A stretch of DNA of 64,000 nucleotides. Origin: Apium graveolens (taxonomy: Eukaryota; Streptophyta; Magnoliopsida; Apiales; Apiaceae). Under the pieces are notes generated by a model, which ran no database searches, was not told the origin of the DNA, and saw only the letters and a program-made list of their open reading frames with translations. Every line of letters starts with the position of its first letter. Within the stretch, counting starts at the first letter, position 1. The DNA lies in contig NC_133655.1 of the NCBI RefSeq assembly GCF_009905375.1, forward strand, positions 38,459,437-38,523,436, written 5' to 3'. Positions 34,389 through 45,534 of the stretch are shown here, piece after piece. Made by a program: the position numbers and the translations under genes.

Positions 34389-36539
34389 TGTAACACCCCC
34401 AGATCCGGGGTCGGGGATCCGGGTTGTCACGAGTTCCATTTCCCTTATTAACACCCAATCTTAATAATTTCTCAACTACTCTGTACTGTGACCCCACAAT
34501 AAACACACACACCACACGTTATAGTCTCAGAGATGAACATCCAAAAATAATCACAAGTCGTTTTATTCCACAATTATATGTCAATACACCTTAAAAAGGT
34601 TCTGAATAAATTTACATTTCATTGCCATTATTACAATTCATAAATATACATAAATCTTGTACATCAAAAGTTGAAGCCTAGTCTATTGGTAGTTCCCTAC
34701 CTCAGCTACAGTGACTTCAATGCCTATAGGAAGCTACGAAACGCTTCCTATCCGATCGCGAATTGGGAGTTTGGTCCTGTTCATCTTATCTATCTGATGT
34801 TGTGTGATGAAAGAAGAAAGCAAGGGTGAGCAGCAAGCCCACCAAAATAATATGTATAATGATTAATAGTATATGAGTCTACTTATAATACTCATGAAAA
34901 TCTTGGTCAAAAGAAATGAACCAAGTTTGATATCTTAATGCGATGAAGTCGCAAAATATTCAGTATATATACATATATACTTTTCAAAGTAATGGAAGTC
35001 CTCTTCCATGCATAATATACACAAAGTCCCATTGTATAACTGTATAAAAATATCGTTGCAAGGTGATCTCATATATCTAACCTTGTCTCAACGTTTTTCT
35101 GAAAATCTTTGTCATTCATAAGACAATTATTAATTAGATATAAGTTTAAAAGACGAAGTTACCAAATACTTCACTACACTTATATCATTCCCAAATACTA
35201 CTTGAACTACCACCGTTCAAGTTATAATCAATTTCAAAAGTTCATCCCACTGATGAGACCACAAGATAAGACTTGAATAGATTCAATCTTTGAAATATTA
35301 TTGAATGAAATAAAGTTACGAGATACTTTATTTAGTCCCGATATATATATATCCACATATATATATCTCTTAAACATTTCATGGAACCTCTGTTATGCAA
35401 AGTATGAACAGAGTTTAAAACATCCAATTAATTTTGGAAAGGAAAAGAATTTTGGCATAAACCCGATATCTCGCTGATCAGGCAAAGATACCAATAAGTA
35501 ACCTTTTCTACTGTAGATGGATGAATTCCTCACCGGTCACCACCCTGGCCGCATTAGGACCTCGCGCTCGACCGTACCCCGGCCCCTCACGCGTTGATGG
35601 ACTGCCACCCAGCCACTTACACAATAATAGACCGTACCCCGGCCTGTCGCTTATGCCGACTCAATGAGATGGGCTTACTTCCCGAACGTTGGGCAAGTAA
35701 TCAATTCATTTACCAAATCTGCAACCTCGTTGCGAATATAAAATACACCACAGAGCCGGATTCCCCAGGTTTTGAGCGAGTATTTAAATCCCCTTTAAAA
35801 AGGAAGATCTTAAATATAAAAATGAGTTTTGGGATCCGCTCTGACTTTTAAAAATCATTTTGAAGACTCGAAAACACTTTAAAGAGTGTTTGGAGTAAGG
35901 CTGATTTAATGAAGTAAATCAGTCCCCAGAATATTAGAAAATATCTGAATATTATTAATTAAATAATATTCCCATAAAGAATAGTCTTTATAAAAATAAT
36001 TGAAGTAGAAGTATTAAAATTTATACTTGAAACGAGTATTAAATAACCAAAGATATACTTATATGAAAGTATTATCTTTATTTGATTAATCGAAAATAAG
36101 TTTGATTATTAACACCTTATTCTTTAATAAAATAAAGAATATATTTCAGCAAATAATCGGAGTCATAGATCCTCAAATGAATATTCAAATAATATTCATT
36201 AAATAATATAAACTGAGTCATAAGCCTTAGAATGAATATTCAAATTATATTCAGATAAATAAATAAAAGAGTCATAAGCCCTCGAATGAATATTCAAAAT
36301 AATATTCAGATAAATAAATAAAAGAGTCATAAGCCCTCGAATGAATATTCAAAATAATATTCAAATAAATAGATAAAATGAGTCATACGCCTTCGAATGA
36401 ATATTCAAATAATATTCAAATAAATAAATAAAAGGAGTCATACGCCTTCGAATGAATGTTCAAATAATATTCAATAATAAAATAAAGTTAAAGTTATCGA
36501 ATAAACCTTATTCGATTAATAGTTTTGAAAACTATGACC

Positions 36540-36575
<36 letters not shown>

Positions 36576-38659
36576 CCATATCCATATATACAAAATCTAC
36601 TCGGGATCCTCGACTCCCGATTTTAGAAAATATTTTCACCTTTGGGTCCCTATACTAAGGGTATATGCAAGATACCGCTATCCTCTAGCATAGGTATTAT
36701 CAACTGAACCAACAGATATATATATTTCAAGAATATGAAACAGGCATGCATATATACCATATCACATGCTACAATATATCGCAAGAATTTGCTAAATAAC
36801 CAACATGCATCTATCGCAAGATAATGCATATACAAGTGTATACATCACAACAACAGTATAACGGATAGAATACTTGCCTGAGCGACTGGGGGTTACGAAT
36901 GGCTCGGGACGAGTCTGGTAACCTATAAGCAACAAGTAAGTTGGAATTAAACCAAAGTCACTTGTAAATCTATACTTTAACTAACTTAGACTCTAACGCT
37001 CGTTTTGCGCTCACTGATTCGCTTAAGTCACTCGGGTACCCTCGGCTCCACCATTTTTAATAATTTAACCTTTACGAGTTTTAAAGCGATTCCTTCTCGA
37101 GTGACTTACCAATTGCCTAAAACACTTACCATAAATGTTTCATGCATTAATTAACCCTTTTTGGTCTTTAACCTATGTTTCAAAGTAAGGCGAGGGGAAA
37201 AGTTTCGTTCGCGAAACGCCGTTACTTGAAACGGTCGTTTCTCCTAAACCGTGCATCGGAATCGAACGAACTACATATCAAAATGAAGCTCGTAACATGA
37301 GCTATCTAAACATGGTAGTGGTCACAATCTAGCAGTGAGTTCAAGGGTTCTGATGTTAAGAACAAAAACAGTCTACGGTAAATCGGACATTACGACGGCT
37401 ATGTTTACGCGATTTCCCAAATTTAAACCAACTCAAAACAACCACAATCCATCCCCAATTCATAACCCAATCCAAACTCCATCCAAAATACATTACAACA
37501 GCCCCAAACCAACTCATTATAATCCATTTACTTACTCCTAAAACTTGAATTTAAACTATACTACATTCTTTAACCAAATCTTAAGATTTCAACAAATCAA
37601 TCACCACCATTCCAACCCAAACTCTTAAACAAACAAGTTTCATGCTTCACATATACTATACTACTCATAACCATTCCTAAATACTCAAAACTAAAGCTAG
37701 GGTTTGTAGTTTATACCTTCCTTGGAGAGTGGAGAATCAAGAGGATGGCTTGGAATCACCTTTAAAGCCCTTAAACAAGCTTAATCTAAACAAAACTTCA
37801 AGAACACAAATTTTAGTTCTTGAAAACACTATTCACCATCTTCTTTGATGATTTATAGAAAAAGATTGGCTTGGAATTAGAAGCTTAAACTTATAGGAAG
37901 TATGTAACTTAACTAGGAGGAGCTAGGATAATTACCTTGGAAAATAACAAGTGGAGGAGCTTGGACTTCCCATTTCTTAAGAAACCACCCGAGAGCATGA
38001 GGAAGAAGAAGAGAGAATTTTGTGTTTTGTTTGATGAAAATGAAATGATTTGCTTGGTTGGTTGATTTTTTGTTGTTTGCTTTAGTAAATTACCTAGTTG
38101 CCCTTGGTTTTGTGTGGTTAATATTCCACCACATCTCCTCCTTCCCTATGTCATGCTTACATCACATTGCTATGTCATCCTCCCTTCCTTGTCCTCTTCT
38201 CATTGGTTGGGTGACATCACTTCCTCTAATCCCTTTGCTTAACTTCCTAATTGTTTGCCTAATGACCGCTGATCTGTTATACGGTTTGCTTAACTTTCGT
38301 TTTCATTTATCGTTTGAAGGATCATACCCGGGATCTTATTACTTAGGTTCCCTTAACCTTTCTCAATACATTGTATTCCTTTTATGATCCTCTCTTATAA
38401 TCCTTTAATTTAAATCCTTTTTATCCTGTTACCTTATACTCAATTCTCTCCGTATCTAGTGGATTTCCGGGAAAATCAAAGTGTTCGGAATTGGATTCTG
38501 ACGATCTTTACATACACTTATATCCCATATAAAGTACTAATAAAATCTCAGAATATCCATATCAGAACCCCTACATAGTGTGGCATGAAAAGTTTTCTCG
38601 TTCAGCAAAAACACTATTCATAAGGGTTTCAAAATTTCTCAAAAATTGGGGTTATTACA
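34389..38659 (-). repeat. 5' LTR of Tekay-2 (4271 bp)
   Basis: Near-identical to 24596-28856. The differences I found are about a dozen single-base changes plus length changes in TA microsatellites (for example near 35341-35365 and 36540-36575). Length, ends and internal repeats match the other LTR. Confidence 0.93.
36190..36490. repeat. about 60-bp tandem repeat in Tekay-2 5' LTR
   Basis: Same array as at 26400-26700; unit number and order are the same in both LTRs. Confidence 0.85.
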
Positions 38660-38664
38660 GAAAG
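38660..38664. repeat. target-site duplication GAAAG, right copy
   Basis: Matches 24591-24595 exactly. Host Tat sequence resumes here. Confidence 0.92.
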
Positions 38665-38828
38665 AGAGAACTCACAAATCACAAGCAAATGGAGAAGCAC
38701 GGTGACACAATGGCAGAGAAATCCAACATAAAATGCAGCACTTCGAAAAGCTTTGAGAAGAAAAGAGAAAAACAAGCGACTGTTCAGTTTCTTGTGAGAA
38801 TAAAAAAGAAATAAGGGAGGAATCTAGC

Positions 38829-38836
38829 CTTTTATA
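38829..38836 (-). promoter_or_regulatory. TATA box for the Tat antisense ORF
   Basis: Minus-strand TATAAAAG (context CTCTCTATAAAAGGC) lies about 170 bases before the Tekay-2 insertion point and upstream of the antisense ORF. A C/T-rich leader follows. It is a good plant TATA box; activity is inferred. Tekay-2 now separates it from its ORF by 14 kb. Confidence 0.5.
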
Positions 38837-38970
38837 GAGAGACGGAGAGAGAACCGCCCTGCAACGTGGGAGACCTGGATTGGCAGAAGAAACAGTTACA
38901 AAAAAGAAAAATAAAAACAATATATATATATATATGCATGTATGTATATATACATAAAAGCACATTTAAA

Positions 38971-38989
38971 CCCCATAATCATTATGGGG
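38971..38989. repeat. 19-bp perfect inverted repeat
   Basis: CCCCATAAT-C-ATTATGGGG: 9-bp arms with a single-base centre, between the antisense TATA box and the 89-bp array. Confidence 0.8.
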
Positions 38990-39149
38990 TGGTTTTCTAG
39001 GAACGTAAATGTCAGCAATTAAAAAACATGGGGGGAAAACTGAACAAAAACGTTACAAATTGCCTATTTTTCAGAATCTGAAGCCCTCAACCCGGATCAC
39101 CAACATCAACCCAGATCTTGATGCTTCCCGAATCAGTGAATCCAAGGAA

Positions 39150-39690
39150 ACAGACCCACCTACCTTAATCCGGATTGGAATTCACTATATTATACCCAGA
39201 TTGTTTGGCAACAATAAGCTAAATTTTTCTAAGGCAACAAATTTCTTCTACCTGAATCCGGATTGGCATCTACTACACCGGATTCGGATTGGGGGCAACC
39301 AGGGAGCCGAATTTTTCCTAAAGCAGCAAATTCCTTCTACCTTAATTCGGATTGGCATCTACTACACCAGATCCGGACTAGAGGGCAACCAGGGAGCAAA
39401 ATTTTTTTAAGGCAAAAAATTTATTCTACTTTATTCCGGATTGGCATCTACTACACCAGATCCGGATTGATGGGCAACTAGGGAGCAGAATTTTTCCAAG
39501 GGACCAATTCCTTCTACCTTAATCCGGATTGGCATCTACTACACCAGATCCAGATTGGGGGGCAACCAGGGAGCAGAATTTTTCCTACAACAGCAAAATT
39601 CTTCCACCTTAATCCGGATCTGTCTCTACTACACCTGATCCGGATTGGGGGAAACCAGGGAGCAAAATTTTTCCCTCCTAAAACAACAGC
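39150..39690. repeat. 89-bp tandem repeat array, about 6 units (Tat pre-LTR region)
   Basis: The landmark CGGATTGGCATCTAC recurs with GATT at 39173, 39261, 39350, 39439, 39527 and (as GATC) 39617, a period of 88-90. Each unit has one or two CCGGAT sites and GGGCAACCAGGGAGC. Short ORFs across it are periodic artefacts. Confidence 0.9.
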
Positions 39691-39732
39691 TACGTGATAT
39701 TACTCTACTCCCTCATCCAGAAAATCTGCATA

Positions 39733-39749
39733 AGGGAGTGAGGGACAAA
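39733..39749 (+). other. polypurine tract of Tat element
   Basis: AGGGAGTGAGGGACAAA sits directly before the LTR start (TGATAGGG), as expected for a plus-strand primer. Confidence 0.75.
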
Positions 39750-40173
39750 TGATAGGGTATGAGCAACCTCGCTAGGGCCCAACCGGGATCTAAGGGGTAG
39801 CAGGTTCAACTGATAGACCAAGACCTAAGCCAGGCGTTCTCCGCCCCTAGAAACCAACGGCCCTGATCTAGAGGTACCAACCCCTAAACCCTACCTTTGG
39901 GCTATATATACCCCCAAAGATGAAGGGTTTAGGGGTTAGACATATTTTATTACACACACTCTTATATACACAGCATATACACACACAGCCACCCTAATTC
40001 TCTCTATCTTCATTTTCCCCAACCAGACTCTTATTTTCACACCGGAGACGCCGCGGGGCTCAAACCCCCTCTGGTGTTGTTTTGCAAATACCCAACAGCA
40101 ACAACACATCATTCACACCCAGAAGGTCCAGACACGGCGTCGGAAGGGGCCGCCCCGCTTACCGGAGTTATCA
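39750..40173 (+). repeat. 3' LTR of Tat element (424 bp)
   Basis: Starts TGATAGGGTATG and ends GGAGTTATCA (TGATA/TATCA inverted ends). A core promoter-like TATATATA is at 39903-39910, followed by a leader with ACACACAC and CTCTCT runs. No 5' LTR is in the window because the element is truncated at 19014. Confidence 0.75.
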
Positions 40174-41592
40174 CTAAACACTGATATATTTTGTAGTATT
40201 TATCTTGGTCCAAGTTGGATCAGTTGTGGTCATAGTTTATTTCTATTGTGGCTCATATAATTTGTTCCCTTTGTAGAATCTCTAGTTAGAGGTCATGGTT
40301 ATACCCAGGCTTGTTTTGCATCTCTGTTAGAAAAAAGGAGGAAAACAACAATTACATGCAATTTCTTTGATCAAGGAATTTCTTGCTAAAGAACTCTACA
40401 CGGTAATATACATCTTGCAGAGACTTGATATTATGAATTATCTTTAACTTCATTCAGAGGCTATAACAAAATATTTATAGCTTCCTTCATTTGGATTCAC
40501 TTCGTGTTTATTGTTTCCCATTTTTGTAATCAACTGTACATTGATGAGATCTTTAATGGACCAAGCATAAAGCTCTTCATAAGTTACATTTATATATTTG
40601 ATCTTTCAATGTTTTACATTCTTATGATTGTACCTGGTGCTAGTTATGGAGTATGATTACTTCTATAACCTTCTCAATAATATATGTAGACTTTAGCCCC
40701 ATGTTATGACATTTTTGAGCCACGGTTCTCTTGTATTCCTCTTCTACCACTAATTATTGACAAGGTTCCTGACTCCTCCATAATCTGTCTATTCTTATAG
40801 ATCTATACGTCCCTTATACACTCATTTCATGATTCTATTTTGTGTATCATTGTTTTGTACGGAGGATTTGTGCAATCAGCAGTTTGGCTTGTCACCATAT
40901 GAGAGAGAGGCTTTTCAATAGATTGGTAGGCTTTCTCTAGAGCTAAATAAAACTATGTTTTGTTTGACATGGTTGATCCTATGGTTTTGGAGGCGTTGTG
41001 AAGGTAGAAATGAGCTAAATTTCGTGTTATAATACTTTCCTGGACAGAATTTACCACCATTTATGTGTAGGTAGAACGAGTAAATAATGACCAGAAGTAA
41101 GAAAAAATTTACAATCACAAAGTGGTATTTCGGCATACTTAATGAATTTATAGAGTAATTTGCAATATGTGTACCTGAACTATTCGAGATATACATTTTG
41201 TGTACCTATAGTTTACTATCTAGCAGAATGCATGTTAAAATTTCATAATTCTTGCGAATTGCATACTTTCGTCAATTTTGTTACCTCTGTAAGGGTAATT
41301 TTGTAATTTTAGATGATACTTATATCATTTTAACCCCGCGGGACACCTATGCAATGAGCTTGTATAGGCCTTTTAATCTTAAACAATCAAATTAATTTAA
41401 ACAACTTAAATATATTGTTTTCAAAATAAAATTTATAATGAAGATATTAAATATAATTAAAATAATTTTTCTAAAATATTTTAATTGAAATAAATATGTG
41501 GCGTTCATGATTCTTAATGGTGCACATGATTATATTTTTTTCTTATGTGATTGCCTTTTTTATAAAATAATAATTTTTTTATGAATATTTCT
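40174..41592. other. unassigned AT-rich intergenic sequence
   Basis: No ORF, repeat array or recognisable element beyond a 32-bp direct repeat near its right end. Possibly original host sequence upstream of the PRR-like gene, or an old decayed element. Confidence 0.4.
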
Positions 41593-41624
41593 GATTCTTA
41601 ATGGTGCACATGATTATATTTTTT
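41509..41624. repeat. 32-bp direct repeat pair at the Copia E break
   Basis: An identical 32-bp sequence starting GATTCTTAATGGTGCACATG occurs at 41509-41540 and 41593-41624, 84 bases apart. The second copy abuts, or is the last part of, the truncated Copia E integrase. Confidence 0.85.
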
Positions 41625-42185
41625 ACTCTATTTTTCCATTCTGTTGTGGTGTATATGGGTAAGTTTTCTGATGAATGATACCATACTGAGAGAAGAAAGA
41701 AATCAATTGTGTGTTGACAAACTCCTTACCATTATCTGTTCTGACATTTTTAACACAACATTGGAATTGATTTTGAACATAGGTGCAAAAATCTTGCAGA
41801 GCTTTACTGGTATGTTGTTTGGTAGGTAACAGAGTGGTCCATAAGCCTCTTGAATAATCATCTAGTATAGTGAGGAAATACTTGCATCCATTGCAAGTGG
41901 GTGTCCTATAAGGACCCCATATGTCACAATGAACAAGTTCAAATATGTGCTGAGTGGATGATTTGCTAATAGGGAAAGGTAATCTACTCATTTTAGCTAC
42001 CGGACATGTGTCACAAGTCAAATGAGATGGTGTGGAATCAGTATAAAAGGATGACAACAAAGGAATCTTGGACAAAATTCTAGTGGGAACATGTCCTAAT
42101 CTTTTGTCCCATAAAGAATATATAAAAGGACTAGTAAAAGTAGAAGAAGCAGTAGAATTATTTGGAGTATAATTAGAGGGAATAC
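41623..42185 (-). pseudogene. integrase of Copia E, truncated
   Basis: After a frameshift near 42180 the frame reads SPFIYSLWDKRLGH, then the pre-integrase CDTC and the core HCDIWGPY, ILDDYSRGLW, VRTDNGKEF and TPQQNGKIE. The DDE triad is present. The frame stops right after it (about 41623), so the C-terminal half is lost. Confidence 0.85.
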
Positions 42186-42674
42186 CAGTATATCAAGCTG
42201 ATATAAACCTCCTGTCAATCTACCAAGAATCTGAGGATTCTGATTCAGGCCCTGCATAATACATTCATCAGCAGAGAAGTGAATGAGAGAATTTGTTTGT
42301 GATGCCAATTTGCCAATAGACAATAGATTAAACTTGAAAGAAGACACCAAAAGAACATCAAGAACAGTGATGTTAACAGACTTTAGAAATACTGATCCTA
42401 AATGTGTCACAATAGATGCTTCTCCATTTGGAAAATTCACAGAAATGGACTGTGGTAATACTTTGACATCATGCATTGTGTTGACATCACAACACATGTG
42501 ATTCGTTGCTCCAGTATCCAAAATCCAGACACCAGAAGACAATGTTGAAATGGAAGAAAGAGAGAATGTGGTACCTGCCACATTATGACCAAAAACAAAA
42601 GATGATGGTGTTGTAGATCCTTTAGGAGAAATATGCTGCATCAAAGTGTTCATTTGTTGCTGCAAAGCATTCAT
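42096..42674 (-). pseudogene. protease region of Copia E
   Basis: Contains the aspartic protease motif WILDTGATNHM (about 42530-42500) and the usual downstream FPNGEASIVTHLGSV and LLSIGKLASQT blocks. The hydrophobic Leu-rich end of this frame is a frameshift artefact, not a membrane segment. In the same frame as gag but separated by a stop near 42690. Confidence 0.82.
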
Positions 42675-42686
42675 TTGAGAAGTCCA

Positions 42687-43763
42687 TTATGCAGAATCAG
42701 AAACAGAATCAGAAACAACAATGTCAGAAGCCTTATTAGCAATACCAGATGTTGCAGTTTGCATAGCATGATCAATCTTTGGTGTAGCTACTGCATTCTT
42801 ATGAGTAAATGGACGTTTCTTTCCTTTATTATTTGGATGATAAGGATGATCCAAAGGATATCCTACAAGCTTGAAACACCTATCCTTTGTGTGATTCCTG
42901 CCATGACAGTAGCTACATTCTAGAGAACCAGATGATGACTTGTTTTGGTTTTGAGACTGTTTAGGCAAGTTAACCATCAAGGCAAGAGGAGTAGATGTAG
43001 TATGAGTCTGACGCTGTCTTTCTTCTTGTTTAAGAAGCATATATGCTTGATTTACTGATGGCCAATGATTCATCATCAATAAATTTCCTCTAGCTGCAGT
43101 GTAACTGTTGTGCAGACCCATAAGAAATTGGATTAATCTTTTCTTCTGAAGCTGATCCTCCCAATCCTTTGTAGAACCACAAGTGCACTTAACAACTGGT
43201 TTTAAAGCTCGTAATTCATCCCATAAACCTTTGAGCTTGTGAAAATAAAACTCAATTCAATCATTGCCTTGTTCTAGCTTGAATAGTTCCTTTTGTGTCT
43301 CATATATCTTGTGACCACTAACAACTGAAAATCTGTCATTAAGCTCAGTCCAAACATCAAGAGCACTATCCATGTAATTCATACTGTTACTAATATCATC
43401 TGATACAGTGTTAAGAATCCACGTTATGACCATATCGTTGACACGTTTTCAGTGTGGAAATAAAGGAGAATTAACAGCAGGAGCAACAAAATCACCAGTT
43501 AAAATCACTAGCTTATTCTTAGCTGAAAGCGCAATTTGCATCGAACGTTTCCAACTAGCAAAATTATCAGATCCAATAAGTTTTTTAGAGATTAAGATCA
43601 TACCAGGTTGATTGTTATTGTGCAGAAACAACGGATGTGTGTTGACATTGATATCATCAACAGATGTGTGTGCTTGATCAGTAGAATACGTGTTCACTGG
43701 CGTAGTAACTGGTTGATCACCAGTGACAACATTAGAATATGTTTGACGCAAAGCTGAAGCCAT
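42687..43763 (-). pseudogene. gag of Copia E
   Basis: I choose ATG 43763 (MASALRQTYSNVV), not the upstream in-frame start, because the known family N-terminus precedes PLFLHNNNQPGMILISKKLI. The capsid region (SDNFASWKRSMQIALSAKNK) belongs to the copia-type gag polypeptide family. The zinc knuckle CSYCHGRNHTKDRC is at about 42920-42880. Stops lie near 43449 and 43260, and at 42687, before protease. Confidence 0.82.
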
Positions 43764-43994
43764 TACACAAGCGTTACTCAACAATAACACGAACAATTGC
43801 AATTGCAGAAAATTGAGAAGGCTGTAACGTAAAGATTTCAGAAAAACACGAAGAATCGTGAGAGAGATCGAAGAAATCAAAGAGAGAGATCGCGAAGAGA
43901 TCAAAGAAATTGCGAAGAAATCGCGAAAAATTATGAAACGTAGATCATGAACACGAAAAGAAAATCATGTTGAGAGGATGATTGTGTGCGGAAA

Positions 43995-44006
43995 GCTCTG
44001 ATACCA
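43995..44006 (-). other. primer binding site of Copia E
   Basis: Minus-strand TGGTATCAGAGC, three bases inside the LTR. Confidence 0.9.
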
Positions 44007-44009
44007 TCT

Positions 44010-44315
44010 TGAGTGATTGAGCAACATGAAACTCCATTAAAGCTAGTAAATAAGGAATGAAGAAGATGATCATAACAGATTGTAACAGAAAAGTGTATAT
44101 ATACAAACTTTGTAAGTAAATGTTTACATGATAACTGAATAACAGAATGTAGGTAACTGACTAAATAATAAGTAGGAGAAGTCTATTTATAGACTTTACA
44201 GATTGACTTTCTAAGTTGACTTTATCTTGACTAATACACATTTAACATTACATAGTTTTATATAGCAAAACAATTATGTAGTATTCAAATGTGTTACTTA
44301 TGTATTGCTCCAACA
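44010..44315 (-). repeat. 5' LTR of Copia E (306 bp)
   Basis: On the minus strand it starts TGTTGGAGCAATAC and ends CAATCACTCA next to the PBS. There is no second LTR in the window. Confidence 0.82.
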
Positions 44316-45299
44316 CTTCCTCCGGAATCTACCGAACATTCAGGTATATCATCCTTTTCTGTGTTAATAAGCTTTTGTACTTTTAACTTGTCATGATGAA
44401 ATCAATCGTATCTTAGTTTGCAACTCTTTTCTCTGTAAAGAACATTTTACATTATTCTGCAATCTCTTGTTGGTACTATCCTGCATACTAAGTTCATGGG
44501 ATGAATAGGAGTTATTGAATAATAATATTTTGTAGGATAGACATGCTGATTTATCATATCCTGCTGGTACTAAGTATGATATTTGTTGTCAGTGGTCGGT
44601 AAATATGATGTTGCTGGACATGACGCTATGGACTATTATGGACGCATGGTTCTCCAGGGAGCCATTTGACTATAAACAGTGTGCCGGCGTCGGTTTAGTG
44701 GCAAAGAAGCTAAACTTGAACTTATACTTTTGCATTGCAGTTTCTGCAACTTTTTTAGAGGGCTTATACATTATAAGCTAAATACATGATACATTATACG
44801 ATGGAAGAGAAATCTTAGCTAAATTAGTTTCCTTAATCACATTATAAGGATAAGCTGTTGCAAAAGTTTCTCCAACTTTTTCATAGGGCTTGTGTGAGGC
44901 ATATGTTGTCCACGACATCCATTAACATATATAGAAAAGGAACAGAGGATCATTATAGATATCTTAGTTTTGTCAAATTTTTAGCTATATTAATGGTATC
45001 CCATAACTGACAATTTCTCGGCTGGATGTTGGTCCAGCCTACTACGAGTATCCCGTATCCAGCAACCTTTCATTGTCAGTCATGGTAGAAGATCCTGAAA
45101 GATCATAGTCTTTACGTGTATGCATTAAGTGTTATAATCCAATTTCAGTCTATTGGCCTAATAGGTTTTTTCCGTATCTAGTCATTAGATTGGATTCTTT
45201 GTAATTTCCCCCTATTTGGAAAATTACTAGTAAAAATAATTGTTAGTATGAATTTGTAGTGATGGTAACAAGGGGTGCCATGTGGTTTGGTAATAAGGA
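44316..45299. other. region upstream of the PRR-like gene
   Basis: No ORF or repeat is supported. Probably promoter and upstream sequence of the gene at 45381; its left boundary is set by the Copia E LTR. Confidence 0.4.
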
Positions 45300-45315
45300 A
45301 GATATTTTATATAAG
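45300..45315 (+). promoter_or_regulatory. evening element overlapping a TATA box before the PRR-like gene
   Basis: AGATATTTT (45300-45308) is the exact reverse complement of the evening element AAAATATCT, the clock site through which CCA1/LHY repress TOC1. It shares one base with TATATAAG (45308-45315). The ATG follows 65 bases later. A clock gene with this arrangement makes sense; binding is inferred. Confidence 0.55.
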
Positions 45316-45380
45316 TCATCTCATGACTCATGAGATAGATGTTGTTCTATTGGATGTTACTTACTATTTGTCATTGATTG

Positions 45381-45534
45381 ATGGATAAGGGGAAGAGCAA
45401 AGCTGGAACGAGTGAGGGCAGCAGTACTGATTGCCAGAAAAATAGCAAGCTTCAAATATTGTTGTATGATGCTGATGTTCAGAGTTCTGAACAATGTTCC
45501 AATCTTCTTCGACAGTGCAGCTCTAACTACCAAG
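45381..45534 (+). CDS. PRR1/TOC1-like: pseudo-response regulator (TOC1/PRR1-like), exon 1
   Basis: Clock pseudo-response regulators repress evening and morning genes in the nucleus; TOC1/PRR1 has an N-terminal pseudo-receiver and a C-terminal CCT domain. Exon 1 starts at ATG 45381 and encodes a Ser/Lys-rich start, then the first receiver strand and helix (KLQILLYDADVQSSEQCSNL LRQC). It ends at AAG|GTTCG in phase 1. Joined by canonical splice sites to exons at 46321-46500 and 46802-46925, the frame is open for about 150 codons. The phospho-acceptor position is Glu (DIILAE), as in clock pseudo-receivers. Later exons and the CCT domain are not in the window, so the gene may be split by a TE-filled intron or may be a 5' fragment. 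Confidence 0.68.

Larger units (their letters stand above)
24596..38659 (-). mobile_element. Tekay-2: complete 14.06-kb Ty3 chromovirus, coding-dead
   Basis: Two near-identical LTRs (24596-28856 and 34389-38659) flank 5532 bp of internal sequence with PBS and PPT at the expected ends in minus orientation, and a perfect 5-bp GAAAG target duplication. The internal gag, RT, RNase H, integrase and chromodomain are present only as heavily decayed remnants. An additional pol segment sits upstream of gag. About a dozen substitutions separate the LTRs by eye, so insertion is recent. Confidence 0.93.
38660..40173 (+). mobile_element. Tat-lineage element, right part (3' end)
   Basis: Continuation of the Tat element after the Tekay-2 insertion: antisense promoter region, an 89-bp tandem array carrying the same CCGGAT motif as the left part, PPT and LTR. 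The shared motif ties the two parts together. Confidence 0.8.
41593..44315 (-). mobile_element. Copia E: truncated Ty1/Copia element
   Basis: Minus order: 306-bp LTR, PBS, gag, protease, then integrase cut off just after the catalytic Glu. RT, RNase H and the 3' LTR are missing. The short LTR and gag type separate it from the SIRE-like and C families. Confidence 0.85.

Noticed and set aside
38672..38965. 97-codon minus-strand ORF downstream of the antisense TATA box
   Set aside because: Starts upstream of the TATA box, contains a TA-microsatellite-encoded stretch and matches nothing; more likely leader.
39009..39481. Repetitive ORFs with DWHLLH-type repeats
   Set aside because: Periodic translation of the 89-bp non-coding array.
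42096..42190. Leu-rich membrane-like stretch at the end of the Copia E protease frame
   Set aside because: It arises from a frameshift; the correct frame reads normal pre-integrase sequence.
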